Origin: Dioscorea cayenensis subsp. rotundata
Lineage: Eukaryota > Streptophyta > Magnoliopsida > Dioscoreales > Dioscoreaceae
NCBI RefSeq assembly: GCF_009730915.1
Contig: NC_052481.1
Location: 17,294,386-17,358,385 of the forward strand
Length of the DNA stretch: 64,000 nt
Direction: 5' to 3'
Both the position numbers and the translations under genes were made by a program. Below the pieces are notes generated by a model, which searched no databases, was not told the origin of the DNA, and saw only the letters and a program-made list of their open reading frames with translations. Each line of letters begins with the position of its first letter. Within the stretch, counting starts at the first letter, position 1. Shown piece by piece: positions 24,599-37,100 of this stretch.

Positions 24599-25845
24599 TC
24601 AAAAGAGGATGAACTTAGGGTTACGATTTTTTTTTTCAAAATTTTGATAAAAGAGTTTGATCTGATGTTTAAATTGAGGTTCAAAATATGTTTGGATTCG
24701 GTGTGTTCGTGCACATGGTTTCCGTTCCGTTTCCCTGTGTCTTCAAACCCTAACCCTAACCCTAACTCAAGAACATATATATATATATATATATAAAGTC
24801 TCATACCATATAGGAAACAGTGTTTCCACAACCTCAACGCCGCCACTCTTCTCAGAAGATTAAAAACATTGGTGGATTCCTTCAACCAATTTTATATATC
24901 AACATTATCTATTTCATTCTCACCATTACAACTCTTTCTTCTCACCATTACTCTCTTTGATTTTTCCCTTTCTTTTCCAACAACTTGTTTATATTTTATT
25001 TTATTTTATTTTTTCCCTAACATTGTTTTCGAAAGTTATTTATTCTTTTTTTTTATAATTTATTAATTGATTATTTTTTGATGGATGATATGAGTGCAAT
25101 GATGACATGCTTTTATGCAACTTGAAGCTTGCTCTTTTTCAATGCTTGCAAGCGCTGATCTATTTCTTCCATGACTCTGATGCACACTCCTCAATTTCTT
25201 TTTTTTTTTTCTTGGCCCATAAATAATTATTTATTTCCAGTTTGTGTGTTTTGTGGGATTTAGTACAACAGCAAGAACACAAACTGATGAGATAAGGATT
25301 TTATTTTTTTAAAAATAAATTAAAAAATATTTCTCTTTTCATATGTTGTGTTTTGCCCTCTTTGTGTGTTGTCATTATGATCTGCTGCTTTTTTTTTTTA
25401 ATGAAATGATTTGCTTTTTGGATTTGAAGTTGTTTGTTTGAGGAATTTCCTTTCTCCTTTTTTCTTCCCTTTAAATTGTTGTTTCAGAAATCATGGTTTT
25501 ATTGGTTGTAAAAGTTTTTTCAATTGTTGTTTATTTATTTCAAAATTAACCAACCATAATAATTAATAACTATTAACATGCTACGTAAATACCAACTAAA
25601 TATAGAGAATATTGTGATTTAGTATTAACATAATTTGTGCTATACTTGTAGCTCTTAAAACGGTTTATTATGCTCAAAATCTAATTTAAACACAAAGCTC
25701 TCTTTTTAGAAAAAAATAAAAAATAAAAAAAATATATATATATACTTCAATGCATAAAAATCAATGCAAAAAAAAAAAGCAAACATGAACAATTCTGATT
25801 TTGTAAATAAATAAATCACTTAAGATCTAGTTTAATATTTATTTT
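23681..25845. other. Intergenic region between BRE and U2
   Basis: The first few hundred bases are the BRE 3' region. From 24000 to 24650 the sequence is AT-rich with (TTTTA)n near 24025-24075 and (ATT)n at 24569-24597. A short AACCCT tract lies at 24745-24766, followed by (TA)n at 24775-24795. The remainder is T-rich. No gene or bounded element is seen. Confidence 0.5.
24745..24766. repeat. Interstitial AACCCT tract 1
   Basis: The sequence is AAACCCTAACCCTAACCCTAAC in effect: one AAACCCT start and then CTAACC hexamers (6-bp period). The plant telomere period is 7 (AAACCCT). Similar tracts occur at 43826-43853 (opposite strand) and 47437-47458. The same four bases, CTTC, precede tracts 1 and 3. 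Confidence 0.8.
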
Positions 25846-25897
25846 AGTCCCACATCGGCTGGGGTCTAAAGAGGAACATGATGGTTATCTATAAAAT
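25846..25897 (+). promoter_or_regulatory. U2 snRNA promoter: USE and TATA box
   Basis: The plant upstream sequence element appears as AGTCCCACATCG at 25846-25857, a full match to the RTCCCACATCG consensus. A TATAAAAT box lies at 25890-25897. The USE-to-TATA gap of 32 bases (three helical turns) is the spacing that in plants selects RNA polymerase II, versus about one turn less for polymerase III genes. The TATA box is about 33 bases upstream of the U2 5' end. Confidence 0.9.
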
Positions 25898-25922
25898 GAG
25901 ATGAATGGGTTCAAAGAAAAGC

Positions 25923-26120
25923 ATACCTTTCTCGGCCTTTTGGCTAAGATCAAGTGTAGTATCTGTTCTTATCAGTTTAATATCTGATACGTGGGCCATC
26001 GGCCCACTATGATATTAAATTAATTTCTTGTTTTGGGGAGGGCCCATCCACACTAGCTTGCTAGTGGGGCCTTCAAGCGTCGCCCTTGCGTTGCACTGCT
26101 GCATGGGCCTGGCGCACCCC
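25923..26120 (+). ncRNA. U2: U2 spliceosomal snRNA
   Basis: About 198 nt. The 5' half starts ATACCTTTCTCGGCCTTTTG and is essentially the invariant U2 sequence. The branch-point recognition motif GTAGTA is at 25956-25961. A perfect stem GTGGGCC/GGCCCAC follows at 25991-26007. The 3' half has a CACTAGC/GCTAGTG hairpin and ends with the GGGCCTGGCGCACCCC arm typical of plant U2. U2 base-pairs with the intron branch site and with U6 in the spliceosome. The Sm-site region (26020-26034) reads AATTTCTTGTTTTGG, with a C breaking the usual T run. The promoter is complete, so this is probably an expressed copy, although U2 families also contain variants and pseudogenes. Confidence 0.93.
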
Positions 26121-26124
26121 CTAC

Positions 26125-26145
26125 CAATTCTAAATTAAAGTTATT
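26125..26145 (+). terminator. Possible snRNA 3' box
   Basis: Plant polymerase II snRNA genes need a CA-N3-10-AGTNNAA element just downstream. Here CA (25 and 26 of 261xx) is followed after about 12 bases by AGTTATT at 26139-26145. The match is loose, and a T run follows at 26142-26157. The position is right, the sequence only approximate. Confidence 0.3.
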
Positions 26146-26311
26146 TTTTTTTTTTTTTGGACTTTCAAAGTATGGTAGTAAAAGAGCTCTTGATGGGTCA
26201 TTTTGGAGTGTGTTATATGGCGAAGGGAGTGTTATCTTTTATGTAAAGGTTTACATTTTCATAGGTTTGGGTATAAGAATAATATTATTAATTTTTTTTC
26301 CATAATATCTA

Positions 26312-26348
<37 letters not shown>

Positions 26349-27148
26349 TTTTTGTTTTCATTTTAGATCTTTTCGTTGGTGCAGTTTGGATCTTGAGTTA
26401 GAGTGATAACTAGAATTTTATTTATTTGTCCCCCTCCCAACCCCCAAAAAACACCATTTTGAAAGGTAAAAAATAACTATCACTTAACGTGTTCATAGAC
26501 TGTACATTTATTAGGCAATGTATAACTAATTTTGGATCCATTACATGGCCCTCAATCCTAGTCTGCTGGCCTCGTCAGGCCCCACTCAGCACAAAGCCAA
26601 CTGACCCCTAATCCTATTCGATTTCATCCGGGAGTCTATACCGTTACCCAATGCAGTGATGTGGAACTAATTCTGTGTCCATTACAATTCGATGATCTCT
26701 GTAATGACCCAACAAAACAGCCTGCTTAGTGTCACCCTGCAAAGGGGAACCTCTGTGACAAATGCCTGTAACTCATCAATTAAACATAATTCAACAGATA
26801 GAACACAGGGGCTGCTGATCAGCCATCAGTTATTAGGTCATCAAACAAATAATATTGCAACATATAAGAGTTCCATTTCAGTCAAATTAATATAATACGA
26901 GAGAGAACTAATAAGACCCGAGCATTTCACACACAAGACAAGCTTACTACAACTGTAGGAATCCACAATCCGCAGACATGTTGGAGAAGGGAAAGCGCTT
27001 AGTGTTGGATTAGATCATCAGGCTCCTTCACTCCTCCTGCAATGGGGCAATGATGGATGTCTTTCTCTATGCCAGAATTCCACATATTGTTTTTCTTGGA
27101 GTATTCTTATAATCCCATACAACACAGTTTATTGGTCTTCAGAATGAA
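26146..27148. other. Intergenic region between U2 and RING gene 3' end
   Basis: It contains an (ATT)n tract at 26313-26346. A less AT-rich block at about 26520-26780 (CCTCGTCAGGCCCCACTC, CCGGGAGTCTATACCG) looks like a fragment of some repeat that I cannot name. Bases 26900-27148 are probably the RING gene 3' UTR, with AATAAA on the minus strand at about 27128-27133. No gene is seen. Confidence 0.45.
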
Positions 27149-29452
27149 TTAATCCTGTTTGTCCACAGATGTTGAAACCTCAGCACTGCAAACAGGGCAT
27201 ACCTGTGGCAAATGGGGAATGCAAATGTTTCAGCTCAACAAAATGCAAGAGAACATAACCCCAGATAAACAGATTATTGAGTATGCGGTCTTCACATGCA
27301 ATACTACTGTATTGCTGATCATGGTTACTGAAATATACAAGTGATCACTTAAAGTGGAACATTGAATAATCAGGTGTAGATCTAGTCAATCAAGAACTGC
27401 AATTTCTTGAATATTTATGTTAATATACTTAAAAGCATACAACCTAATTTTCTACATGGTATTTATCAAGAATGGATGGACTTTGTTTACAGAAATTACT
27501 AAGTTCAAGGCCTCAGTGGTGCTTTGGTCCTGTTTGTCATAGATGTTTAGGTTTGCTAAGAATAAAGGAGGAAATAAGAAGCTTTTCTCAAAAGGCTCCA
27601 ATTCTCACCTCCAACCTCTTAGAAAGGCAACCCGCTCATTGTGTACACCCACCTTTTTGCATCAAACTTTTCATCCCCTTTCACCACACTTTACTTTTTC
27701 TACACATGATTATCAGTCTAACCACACACACGGACAACTTTGTCCCCCTTCCACCGCATACTCGAGGCAGAAAGTTGAGAAATGCTATCAGAATATGAAA
27801 CACACAAAATTTTATCCCCTTTCACCCCATAGCACACAATCTAGGCAGAAAGTTGGGAAACCCGAAAGTGCTACCAGGATATGAAACTCTATGATGCCAA
27901 TGACAATAAATCTAATCTAATGATTGTTCAAATTTACCATAAAACAGGCAAAATATAATGGAAATCCATGAAGAGCAATATCAAATTCATTGCTTGGTAT
28001 TTGGGTGACACATCATACCTCAACCCACAATGAGAAGCATCTGCTTGCAACATACGAATTCTCACATGAATAGTACAGTGATGGATTAGAATAATTGCAT
28101 TTTCACTTACGTGCTAGGGCAGTTCTAAAACAAGTGGAAAATAATAGTCAAACACAAATTACATTCAAGCAATAGTCCAAATATGAAATAGTACACCAAC
28201 AGCAAGAAACAAATAACTCTTTAGCATGGTGCTTAAGCGCATAGTGACACTAAATATTGCTGAAGACAGCCTCTTATTGTATGAATCAAGTCATTTAGGA
28301 GTTACATAGGGAGGAAACAAACAACGGCAAGCAAATTATTCAAACCAAATAGAATCTTGAGGAACAACCAACCTTGCATGTTGAGTGAGAACCACAATTT
28401 CAAAGAAGTCTCAACAAACGAAATGCAATGATTGCTAAGTAAACAAAATTGCAAACAGAAAGTGAGTTTCCCTATGAAGGTAATTATAGTGCACACTATC
28501 CTCGCAAGAAAATGGTTAGCACATGAGTTGAACAGCACATGAGTTGAACATAGCAGCTGAACCTAACATGTTCACAATGACGTTTTCAACATGAAAACAT
28601 TAATCGCCAACTTCCCAAAAAAACACCCTCATAAATGGACAAAGCCTCCCCTCTAAAAATCTAAGCTAAAGACAGTATAAAAATAAGTAAAATAACCAAA
28701 TCTAGGAAACAAGTTCATCTAATGACATTTGACAAGTTGGAACTGAGAAAGTACCTTGTTTATTTGAAGCCACCTATTTATACACTCAGAATGGTACGCA
28801 TGCTTGCATGAAAGCAAAACTAAGGATTCGCCATCTTCATAGTCCAATCGGCAAATAACACATCTACGACATAAATTTTAATTACATTACAAAAAGAATG
28901 TTATGGAATACTATACCAGAATGGTGTTAAAAGGGAGCTTCACTTACTGGTCATTGTTGCTATCCTGTCCACTTTGAGCTTTGTAACTGATTGAAGGCAA
29001 AGAAGCAATCGAATCAGCAGAAAGGCCTCTGCTCTCAGTTCCAACCACTTCGCCTAAGGCAACTAGTTCCTGAAATTATTGAAACATTTTTTACAAACTT
29101 AATAAATTACAAACCAAAAAAACCATGACAGTGCACAGAAACCTCATTTACCTCATATGATAATTCATCTGGGTCAACCTTTTCCCAAGTATCCTAAAAT
29201 AGATGAAGGTGGAAAACACACGTAAGGGATGGATTCTTACAGAAGTTTAACATCTTAAAGTAGTACATGCTCTCACAACATAAAGGACAACAGCAACAAC
29301 GAAGGGTTGCAAAGCCAAATCTTAAATTTGCTTGAATTCAGATGCATTATAGCAAAGAGCGTAATAGAGCACGCACAAAGGGAAGACACTTCTTAACCTT
29401 CAATGAATGTGAGTGCCACTCTATTTCTCTACAGCAATTAAAGAAGAGACAA

Positions 29453-29485
<33 letters not shown>

Positions 29486-30934
29486 TCATTTACGTGGACG
29501 CAGTTTAGAGTGGCTACAATTCCATCATGGAACTTTACGAGGCTGAAATGCAATGTAAGATATATAACTTATTCATGTGAAACAAGCAAGAACTGAAAAA
29601 TTTGATGTTTGATATATAATTCCACATTTTCCTGGAAATATGAATGCAACCACAATAAAAGCTCACATAAGCATCAATCATGAACTGCGTTTTGGTGGAC
29701 AATTTTACCAATACGAACAGCTGTGTTCAAGAACATACACAATCAATCAAAGTTCAGTAGACACTAATTCAAAGTCAAGAAACTAATCAATTTGGTTACA
29801 TGCAACCTGCATGATTATCCAAATATCAACCATACGATATGAATTTCCATCTATATTTTCAAATGTTTGCAATAAGAGTTCTCGCCCTTTCTTGGTGTTG
29901 GTTGCATGCTTCACTTTCCCCTTTCTGTAAAGCATAAGATGCCAACAAGCAAACGAGCATCCCCTTGTGTCACCATGTTTTGTTTTCCGAATGTACACTT
30001 TCTTATAAACAACTTCGAGATATTTGCATCATATTCTTGAAACTTTTCAATTTTAGACACTTAATGGGAATTTATACTCAAATAATCTCACTATGGCCAA
30101 TCAATATTTCATATTAATATCAATCTCAATTGCAAATTCATATAAATAATCAAGCACCTAAGAATTATTGCCACTGTCCCGATGATGCTCCGTCGCCCCT
30201 TAAAGATTCAAATATTAAAACAAAAAAAAAATTGGAAGTGACATTAAACACAGGAAACTGGAAAAGGACTAGTAAAACTAAGAGGATTTCCAGAAGAACT
30301 TACAATCATCTAATCCAGCCATGGCCATTAACCTGACAGCAACCTCCCGCTCCTCAGCTTCCTGCAATGCCCTCGCATACGCCTCATCACTATCAAAGGC
30401 AGCAGGATCAATCCGCTCCTCATTAGCATCGAAGGCATCCTCCTCATAATCGCTCTCATCTTCTTCGCAACCATCATCATCCCCATCATCATCATCATCA
30501 TCATCATCATGAATCAGATGGTCGTGACCCTCCCCAGCCAAATCATGCATACCATCGCCCTCATCCCCATCCCTATCCTCATCCTCATCCTCATCGCTCC
30601 CAAACTCCAACCCAGTATAGTGACCACCATGACCTCCATTCATCATCAGCATCATGTAAGCCCTCTCCTGCACCAATTACAAAAGAAATCAAAACCCTAG
30701 CTCCAACCAAGAGAGGAAATCGAAGACAAAAGCGGAATTGAAGGCCAATACCTGTTCCTGGAGCCTGCGGGCGAGGGCGAGGTCGGCATCGACCTGGCTG
30801 AGGCTCGTGAACGGAGTTCGGGACGGAGGAGCCGGCGTAGGAGCCGTATCCCCAACAACTACCGGCCTAGGGTTAGGGTTTTCGGGCGGTGACGCGGGGT
30901 TCTCGCCGGCGGCGTCCTCGTCGGCGTTCTCCAT
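27149..30934 (-). CDS. BIG BROTHER-related RING-H2 E3 ubiquitin ligase, with TAG in a micro-exon
   Basis: Seven exons (transcription order): 30934-30752, 30667-30304, 30198-30158, 29193-29152, 29069-28948, 28863-28755 and 27202-27149. They would encode about 304 codons. The N-half is acidic (an aspartate run encoded by a GAT microsatellite). A conserved block DPDELSYEELVALGEVVGTE precedes a complete RING-H2 domain, CX2CX14CXHX2HX2CX10CX2C, in exons 6-7, ending CPVCSAEVSTS. The architecture matches the plant BIG BROTHER-related family, which ubiquitinates proteins to restrict organ growth. Oddity: the 41-nt exon 3 keeps the phase between exons 2 and 4, but its last codon is TAG, where homologs, as I recall, have CAG (Gln before Asp-Thr/Ala-Trp). 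As written the product stops after about 195 residues, before the RING. It may be a pseudogenising allele, a sequence error or a mis-modelled exon. Confidence 0.85.
27735..27890. repeat. Imperfect ~80-bp tandem repeat in RING gene intron 6
   Basis: Two diverged copies share the order CCCC-CTTNCACC, AGGCAGAAAGTTG(A/G)GAAA and GCTA(T/C)CAG(A/G)ATATGAAAC. The first ends near 27800 and the second near 27885. They lie in the 1.55-kb last intron and create short open frames there by chance. Confidence 0.55.
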
Positions 30935-31890
30935 CGAAGGCCGAAGAAACGCGAATGCAATCGCAAGCCAAGGCAGGAATCGTGGTTTCTTGTAAGAAAA
31001 TTATATCTTGATTATTTTACTTCTTGGCCATTGGGAAAGGTTTAAATTATTTGTACTTTTTTTTTTATATAAACAAACTTAAAACTATAACAAAAATTAA
31101 TAACTTTATCCAAATCTTGACGGCTCTCTTGAGCCATCTAGAGAGATCTAATCCCTTAAAAAACAAGGACACATTCAGATTTCAACAAGTATTATTTGCA
31201 CGATGGTCAATAAAGCCATTGTGAATCCTTGAGATTATCACGATGTTTGTTGGCATGAAGTGATTTAAGAAGGATTTGATGTCTACAATTACCTTATCAA
31301 ATCATGAAGTCACTCTATCAACTCTTTGTTGTATAAGCTCGATCAAGGTATCATAGTCCATGAACATTACATCAAGGCTTAAGCTCGGGGTCTAATATTG
31401 TTCCAATGCATTTATTAGTGTGGCAAGTGTTTCTATATGGAAGCTTGATTTCGTTGTAATTGGAACAATATAAGACCCGGAGCAACTTAAGAGGCATCAT
31501 ATTCATTCTAGGGTGGCAATTTGATTTTGCAACTCATTTACCCTAGGAGCAACCTTCAATTTTCAAAGAGATCGCCAACCTCTAGTTGTCACTTGTCACC
31601 TGTTGGGGTTTTTGAATTTAAATAAGTAGATGCAATCCTTAGTAGCCTTTTCACTTAATGTTGAGAGTGTGGATATCAACAATGTAGAAACTATATAGGG
31701 ACTCAAGGACGTTGCGGATTTTGATTTTGGACGTAGAGAGGATGGTCTTGAAGGCGATCTAACATATAGAATTGAAGGGCGGCAATGGCATCAAGAGCTT
31801 CACATGATTTAGGTTTTTTTTAATTTTTTATTAATATGTTATTTGAAAAATGGCACATCAACACAAACAAATGGCAAAAAGTAACTCTCA
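30935..31890. other. RING gene upstream region and unclassified repeat-like sequence
   Basis: Bases 30935-31090 are the leader and promoter side of the RING gene, with GC content dropping sharply. Bases 31110-31810 have a balanced composition (AGACCCGGAGCAACTTAAG, GGGCGGCAATGG) and look like part of an old element, perhaps the 3' part of the adjacent LINE or a separate remnant. No long reading frame or boundary is visible on either strand. Confidence 0.35.
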
Positions 31891-31899
31891 TTATATGGG

Positions 31900-33770
31900 T
31901 GAATCTAATTACACCAATTCAACAAAATAGAGGGATTAAAAAGGGCTTAAATTATAGTGGGGGATGACAAAGTGACAAAAGTATATGGACTATTCTAAGG
32001 ATACACCAATTAAGTATAGATCACCTTAGTGATTCTTCCTAAGGAGATTGGAGGCAATCAAACCCAATGGTTTGGATTCTCAATGTTAAAGACATGTTAC
32101 TATCTAGATGATACCTAAGTATTTGTTGAATATCACCAACATTCGGAGTATTTTCACTAATAAAATCAGGAATGCCAAGGCTTCCAATGGCATAGACATA
32201 TTGACATATGTAGGCTTCTATGCTAAAGGAATATCATACCCATGGTCATTCCAAAAATCTGTGAGCCCAGGATTGCTAGCATTTATCAAAAAGATTGTTC
32301 CTAATTACCTTAGCATTGTTGCATAGAGATTTAAATAACCATGGTGCTTTAGGAGGTTTTAACTAATTCCAAATTTCCAAATCTCTATATTTGATCTTGA
32401 GAATATTCATCCAACATTTATCCTCAACATAAAGAACACCAAAAAGGTTTTTCATTAAGTCAATCTTAGTATATCTAAGGTTTTCAACATCCAAGCCCTC
32501 CTCAACATTGTTAATGTAGTAACGCTAATGGTAATAGGGTGGAAGCCGCTACTATTATTACCTTTACCTCATAAGAAGTCCCTTGTAATTTTGAAAATCT
32601 TATTAAGAACTGTTTCAGGAATGACATGAGAGGATAATAAATAGGTGGGAATACCCAAGAGGGTATTATTGATGAGAATTTGTCTATTAGCTTGAGATAT
32701 GGCTAAATGGTTCCAAGTCTTAGTTGTCGTGTTGACTCAATCTACTAAATATTGGTATTGGTTGATGGATAGACAACTGATAGAAATATAAACTCCTAAA
32801 TACTTAAAGAGAACACCTCCTAATTTCATGTTTAAAATTTTTTGAATAGCCATTGAGATTTTTTTATTACCCTAAGAAATAGATGAATAATAGACTTATG
32901 TAGGTTTGCAACTTGCCTAGAAAGCCATTATAAACTGTAAGATAGAGTTTACAGTATTTGGTAGCAACTCTAGATACCTTGGAAATAATGCTTAGGTCAT
33001 TTGCAAAGAGTAAGTTGTTAAAATTCCTGCTCAGTTTGTAGTCAAGACCAAGAATCATACTCCAATGGAGAGCATAATTCATGACGGCAGATAGGTTTTG
33101 GAAAACTAATGTAGACATGTATGATGAGGAAGGAACTCCTTACCTAACACTCATTTAGGCTTTAATCAAAAAAGAAAAACTAGCAATAAAAAGGTAGGCC
33201 CCAATCCAAGATACACAAATTTTAGGGAACTCCATAATTTTAAAGGTAACAAGAATGATATTCCACTCTAAAGTGTCGTAATTTTTTTCGATGCCTACTT
33301 TAATTTTCATCTTATGGAGGTTATGGATGTCATTTTCCAAAGAAAGGTCATGTTTTGAATATCCAAAATGTTATCCATAGTTAACCTCCTAGCCAAGAAA
33401 CCACTTTATTCAAGCCCTATGAAGTTGTGGATGTCTGACTTTAGCTGGTTTAAGAGAATTTTAGTAATCATTTTTAAACAAATATTACATAAAGAAATAT
33501 GTATGAAACTAAAAATAGATCTAGGCCAATTGTTCTTAGCGATCAAGACAACATATGTTTTGCTCCAAATATTAGCAAATAGATGCAGAGTTCTACGAAG
33601 ATGATCCCTTGTAGTTTCCCAATAGAATAAAAAAAATTTCTCTGTTTTTGCCTTTGGCATGGACTAAGTTTAACTCTACAATAATTTCTTTGTAATTTTT
33701 GTCCTAGAAAAATAAATAATTTTTTTATACCCTTTAATCTCACTCTATTGAAATCTCCCCTTACCCGGCT
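31900..33770 (-). mobile_element. Decayed LINE (L1-like), ORF2 reverse transcriptase region
   Basis: Minus-strand fragments in order from 33770 downward match a plant L1-type ORF2: VVLIAKNNWPRS and ISLCNICLKMITKILLNQLK (33600-33430), then YDTLEWNIILVTFK and CVSWIGAYL (about 33300-33190). These are followed by VFQNLSAVMNYAL, FNNLLFANDLSII (the catalytic YADD box reads FAND here), YLGVYIS, and WNHLAISQANRQILINNTLL near 32700. The frame is broken many times by stops and shifts. The 5' part and the nuclease domain are missing, and no target-site duplication is visible. The copy is old and inactive and fills the space between the divergent RING and seipin genes. Confidence 0.85.
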
Positions 33771-34111
33771 TTTTTTAAAAAATAAAAAATAAAAAAGTAA
33801 AGAAAATAACATAATTCAATAGTTATTTGAGCACTATGCTTAAGGTCTTCAAACCATTTCATGATAATATGTGAAAAAAAAACAATTAATTACTTACAAA
33901 TTTAATCGTGAAAATCCACCAACATTTGCAACATTCTGAAGGTATTCATTAAAAATAAAAATAATAAAAAAAAATAAATCCAATTTTATAAATGAAAATC
34001 ATATTAATCGTTTTATAAATGAAAATCATATTAATCGAATAAACCGCGATTTCAATCGACCCATTCCTCGCACGCAAATCGTATGATTCCTTGACTTCCC
34101 TCCCCGAAGCC

Positions 34112-37100
34112 ATGAACGAAGAAGACCTCCGCCCATCTCCTCCACCCTTGCTTCCCATGGAACCTTCGGATCCCTCCCCCGATCTCTTCATCGATGCCCT
34201 CAATGCCTTGCCCAATGCCCCCGATGCTGAGACCCCCACCGCCTCCTCGTCCACCGCGCCGCCCTCTCCCCCGCCTTCCCTCCGCCGCCGCCGTCTTGCC
34301 GCTTCTCGTTCAGCCTCCGTGCGAGATAGACGACCCAAGGTCCTCCCTGCTGCCAGTGAATCCTCCTCCGCGCCTGATAAGCCCGTGTTCTCCGCCTCCA
34401 CCGTCACCTCGGATCAGGTTGATGCTGGAAGGGATACGCCGCGCGAGAATCCAGCAGTACATGACGCTGAATCTCCTCCGCACAGCGCCTTGATCCTAAT
34501 AGCTGGTCTCATCATCAAAGCGATTCTCTTTCAATTCAGTTTGCTTGTTAACTTTTTAAAGTTTCCATTACGGATGCTCTATTTGTCTTTCTTGTTCGTC
34601 ACTGATCCGTTCGGAACCCTAATTCTCGCAAAAGATAGCGTAAAAGATCGATTCTTGAGGATATTTAAGTTTCTTATGGAGAAGTTAAGCCCGGTGGTGG
34701 TGGAGCTGATTGGAGGGCGGTTGGGTGTGGGGAAATTTGTGATGAGATTAGCGTGTGGTTTCTTTTGGGTGACATATGTTTGTTTGGTGCTGTCTGGGAT
34801 CTTGGTGACGGCGTTTCTGATAGGGATGGTGGTAATGGGGAGGGTTGTGGCGGAGCCCGTGAGCATTGTGGAGGAATTGAGCTTTGATTATACAAAAGCG
34901 AGCCCAGATGCTTTTGTACCATTGGTATCTTGTGGTGGTGGGCATTGTGGATTTGAATGCCCGGAGAATGTTGGAGTGGGGAGGCGGCTGGTGCCTCCAA
35001 ATCATAGGCTGCAGCTGACTATTTCACTTACCTTGCCCGAGTCGGATTATAATAGGAATCTTGGAGTCTTTCAGGTATTTGTCTTTCATTGTTTTGTCAA
35101 AAATGGACTATGAATGTTATTATTTGTTTCTCTTTTCATGCAAAGTAAAAATTGCTTTTGGCTGATTCAATAAGTTCCCATGATATCATGCTTGATGTAT
35201 GAACCTCTCTTTGGAGCCTCTAAGATTCTTATGTGCATAGAATTTATTGATTAAGACGGTCCTTGGTCATCAAGTTATTAAAGAATGATTGTAAAAGCGT
35301 TAGGCATCTGTAAAACATAGTAAATATAGAGAAATTATGCGTAAATTTTACACAAATTTTAAACTCAGAAATAATAAAAGAGTTGAATTATGAGCTATAT
35401 GAATGTGGTTTGTATGATTTTTTGAGGTGAATTTTGTCATTTTTTAAGTTATTTTTAATCTTTTTTTAATCATGTTTCTCTCTTGGTTTGCCTTAAATTG
35501 GGAAACAGGTTTCCATAGCCAATTTAAATCTTATTTGACCTCTATTGTGAGGTTTGAATGCTTTATGAAACATTTTGCCCAGGTGTTCAAGATTGGTATC
35601 AAGGTCATGGAATTTTTGTTCATTGAATGTAGAAGATGTGAATGTGTCTTCGTATATTTCACATTGATGCGTTCATTGTCTTACATATTTAGTATAGGGT
35701 GCGGTGCCCAGTTATTTCCTAAACTTTTATTTAGAATGGCATGCCCTAGTTTGTTTGAGATGTTGCTAGGCTATTTGAATGAGTTTGGTCCTGTTGGAAG
35801 AATATGATGATTAATTTCACTAGATTGTAGAAGGAAGAAGAGTTTAGCCAAGCCGACTATAGAAACTGCACGACCAGTGTAGTCCAGGAATTTAAGATTT
35901 GGAGTGCCACCTTGCAACTGGACAACTACTACATATAGATTGTTGAGATGATTTTGTCATATTAGTGGTCCATGATATGCTGTTGACACGTTGGATCTGC
36001 TTGTGTGACAGACAGCCTTCTGGTATCTCTGTAGTAAATTGGGTCTGTTTTATAATGGTTGTATGAAATATTTTAAATGAGATGAAATGTTTTAAATGAT
36101 TATAGTTTTTCTTGGTGTTATTTGAGTAACCTACTGGAGATGGAAGTAGGATTATAAAAAGTGCCCTTGGGGAATGTTATGTGATAAATGATTGCAATAT
36201 TCAGTTTTATATTTCCTGAGAGTTAAGGACTGGATTTAAAATGTCAAAGCAGCAAATTTTGCAGAGACAAGTTGGATCATTTGCCTATTATCATTGGCTA
36301 TAAATAATTGAAAACTGGAGGCTTTTAGTCATTACAAGAATATATCTCGTTGCTGACATTTAATTGACATGCTTTATTTGAAATAGAACCAAAGAATTAT
36401 TTAAAATGGGCTGTAGTTCTTTTAACTTTATAGTGGGTCTTAATATATGCCTGATGTATGAAGCTTTGGGAGGAATCTCTGCAATTGTTATGTTCATGAG
36501 TTTAATGATTAAGAGCATCGTTAGTTCTTAACTTGTAAAATAATGATTGTATAAGTTTTGGAGGTTTGCAAAATGGATAATAATTTGGTGAAAATAATGG
36601 CCAGGTCTTTCAAAAAGTTCTGAGGATTGTAAGCTAGAGATTAATTATTGAATCAATAGAATATTTAAGTTTATGAATGAGAGAAGTTTTTAAACATAAT
36701 GAGTGGTTAAGGTCATTCGATTGTCCTGTACTTCTCATACAAATTCTATTGGTTTTACTGTCAATTTAGAAACTGGTTTCCATGACCTCATTGAATCTTA
36801 TTGATCTCTCTTTTTGGAGGTAGAAAAACTGCGATTTTTTTTCCATGTGGCTTAGTAATTTAAGATTTGGTGACACTGCAACCAGACAATTGCTTCATGC
36901 AATTTGTTTACATGGTTTTGTTGTATGGTTGGTTCATGAAATACTGTTGGCACATTGCATTAGCTTGTGTTACAGACAGCATTATGCTAATAAGCAAGTC
37001 GGTCTATTTTATGACAATTGTATGAAATGTTTCAAATGTTTAGTTCTTACTTGGTGTTATTTTTATTTGGGTAACCTATTGAAAATGGAAAAGAGTTATA

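Noticed and set aside
24556-24885. 109-codon minus-strand frame spanning AACCCT and (TA)n tracts
   Set aside because: It is largely a translation of microsatellites (Tyr-Ile and Ile runs, Leu-Gly from the AACCCT tract) and lacks any domain.
27472-27884. Overlapping frames of about 110 codons in the RING gene last intron
   Set aside because: They lie in a C-rich, partly repeated stretch, with no recognisable domain and no suitable splice sites.
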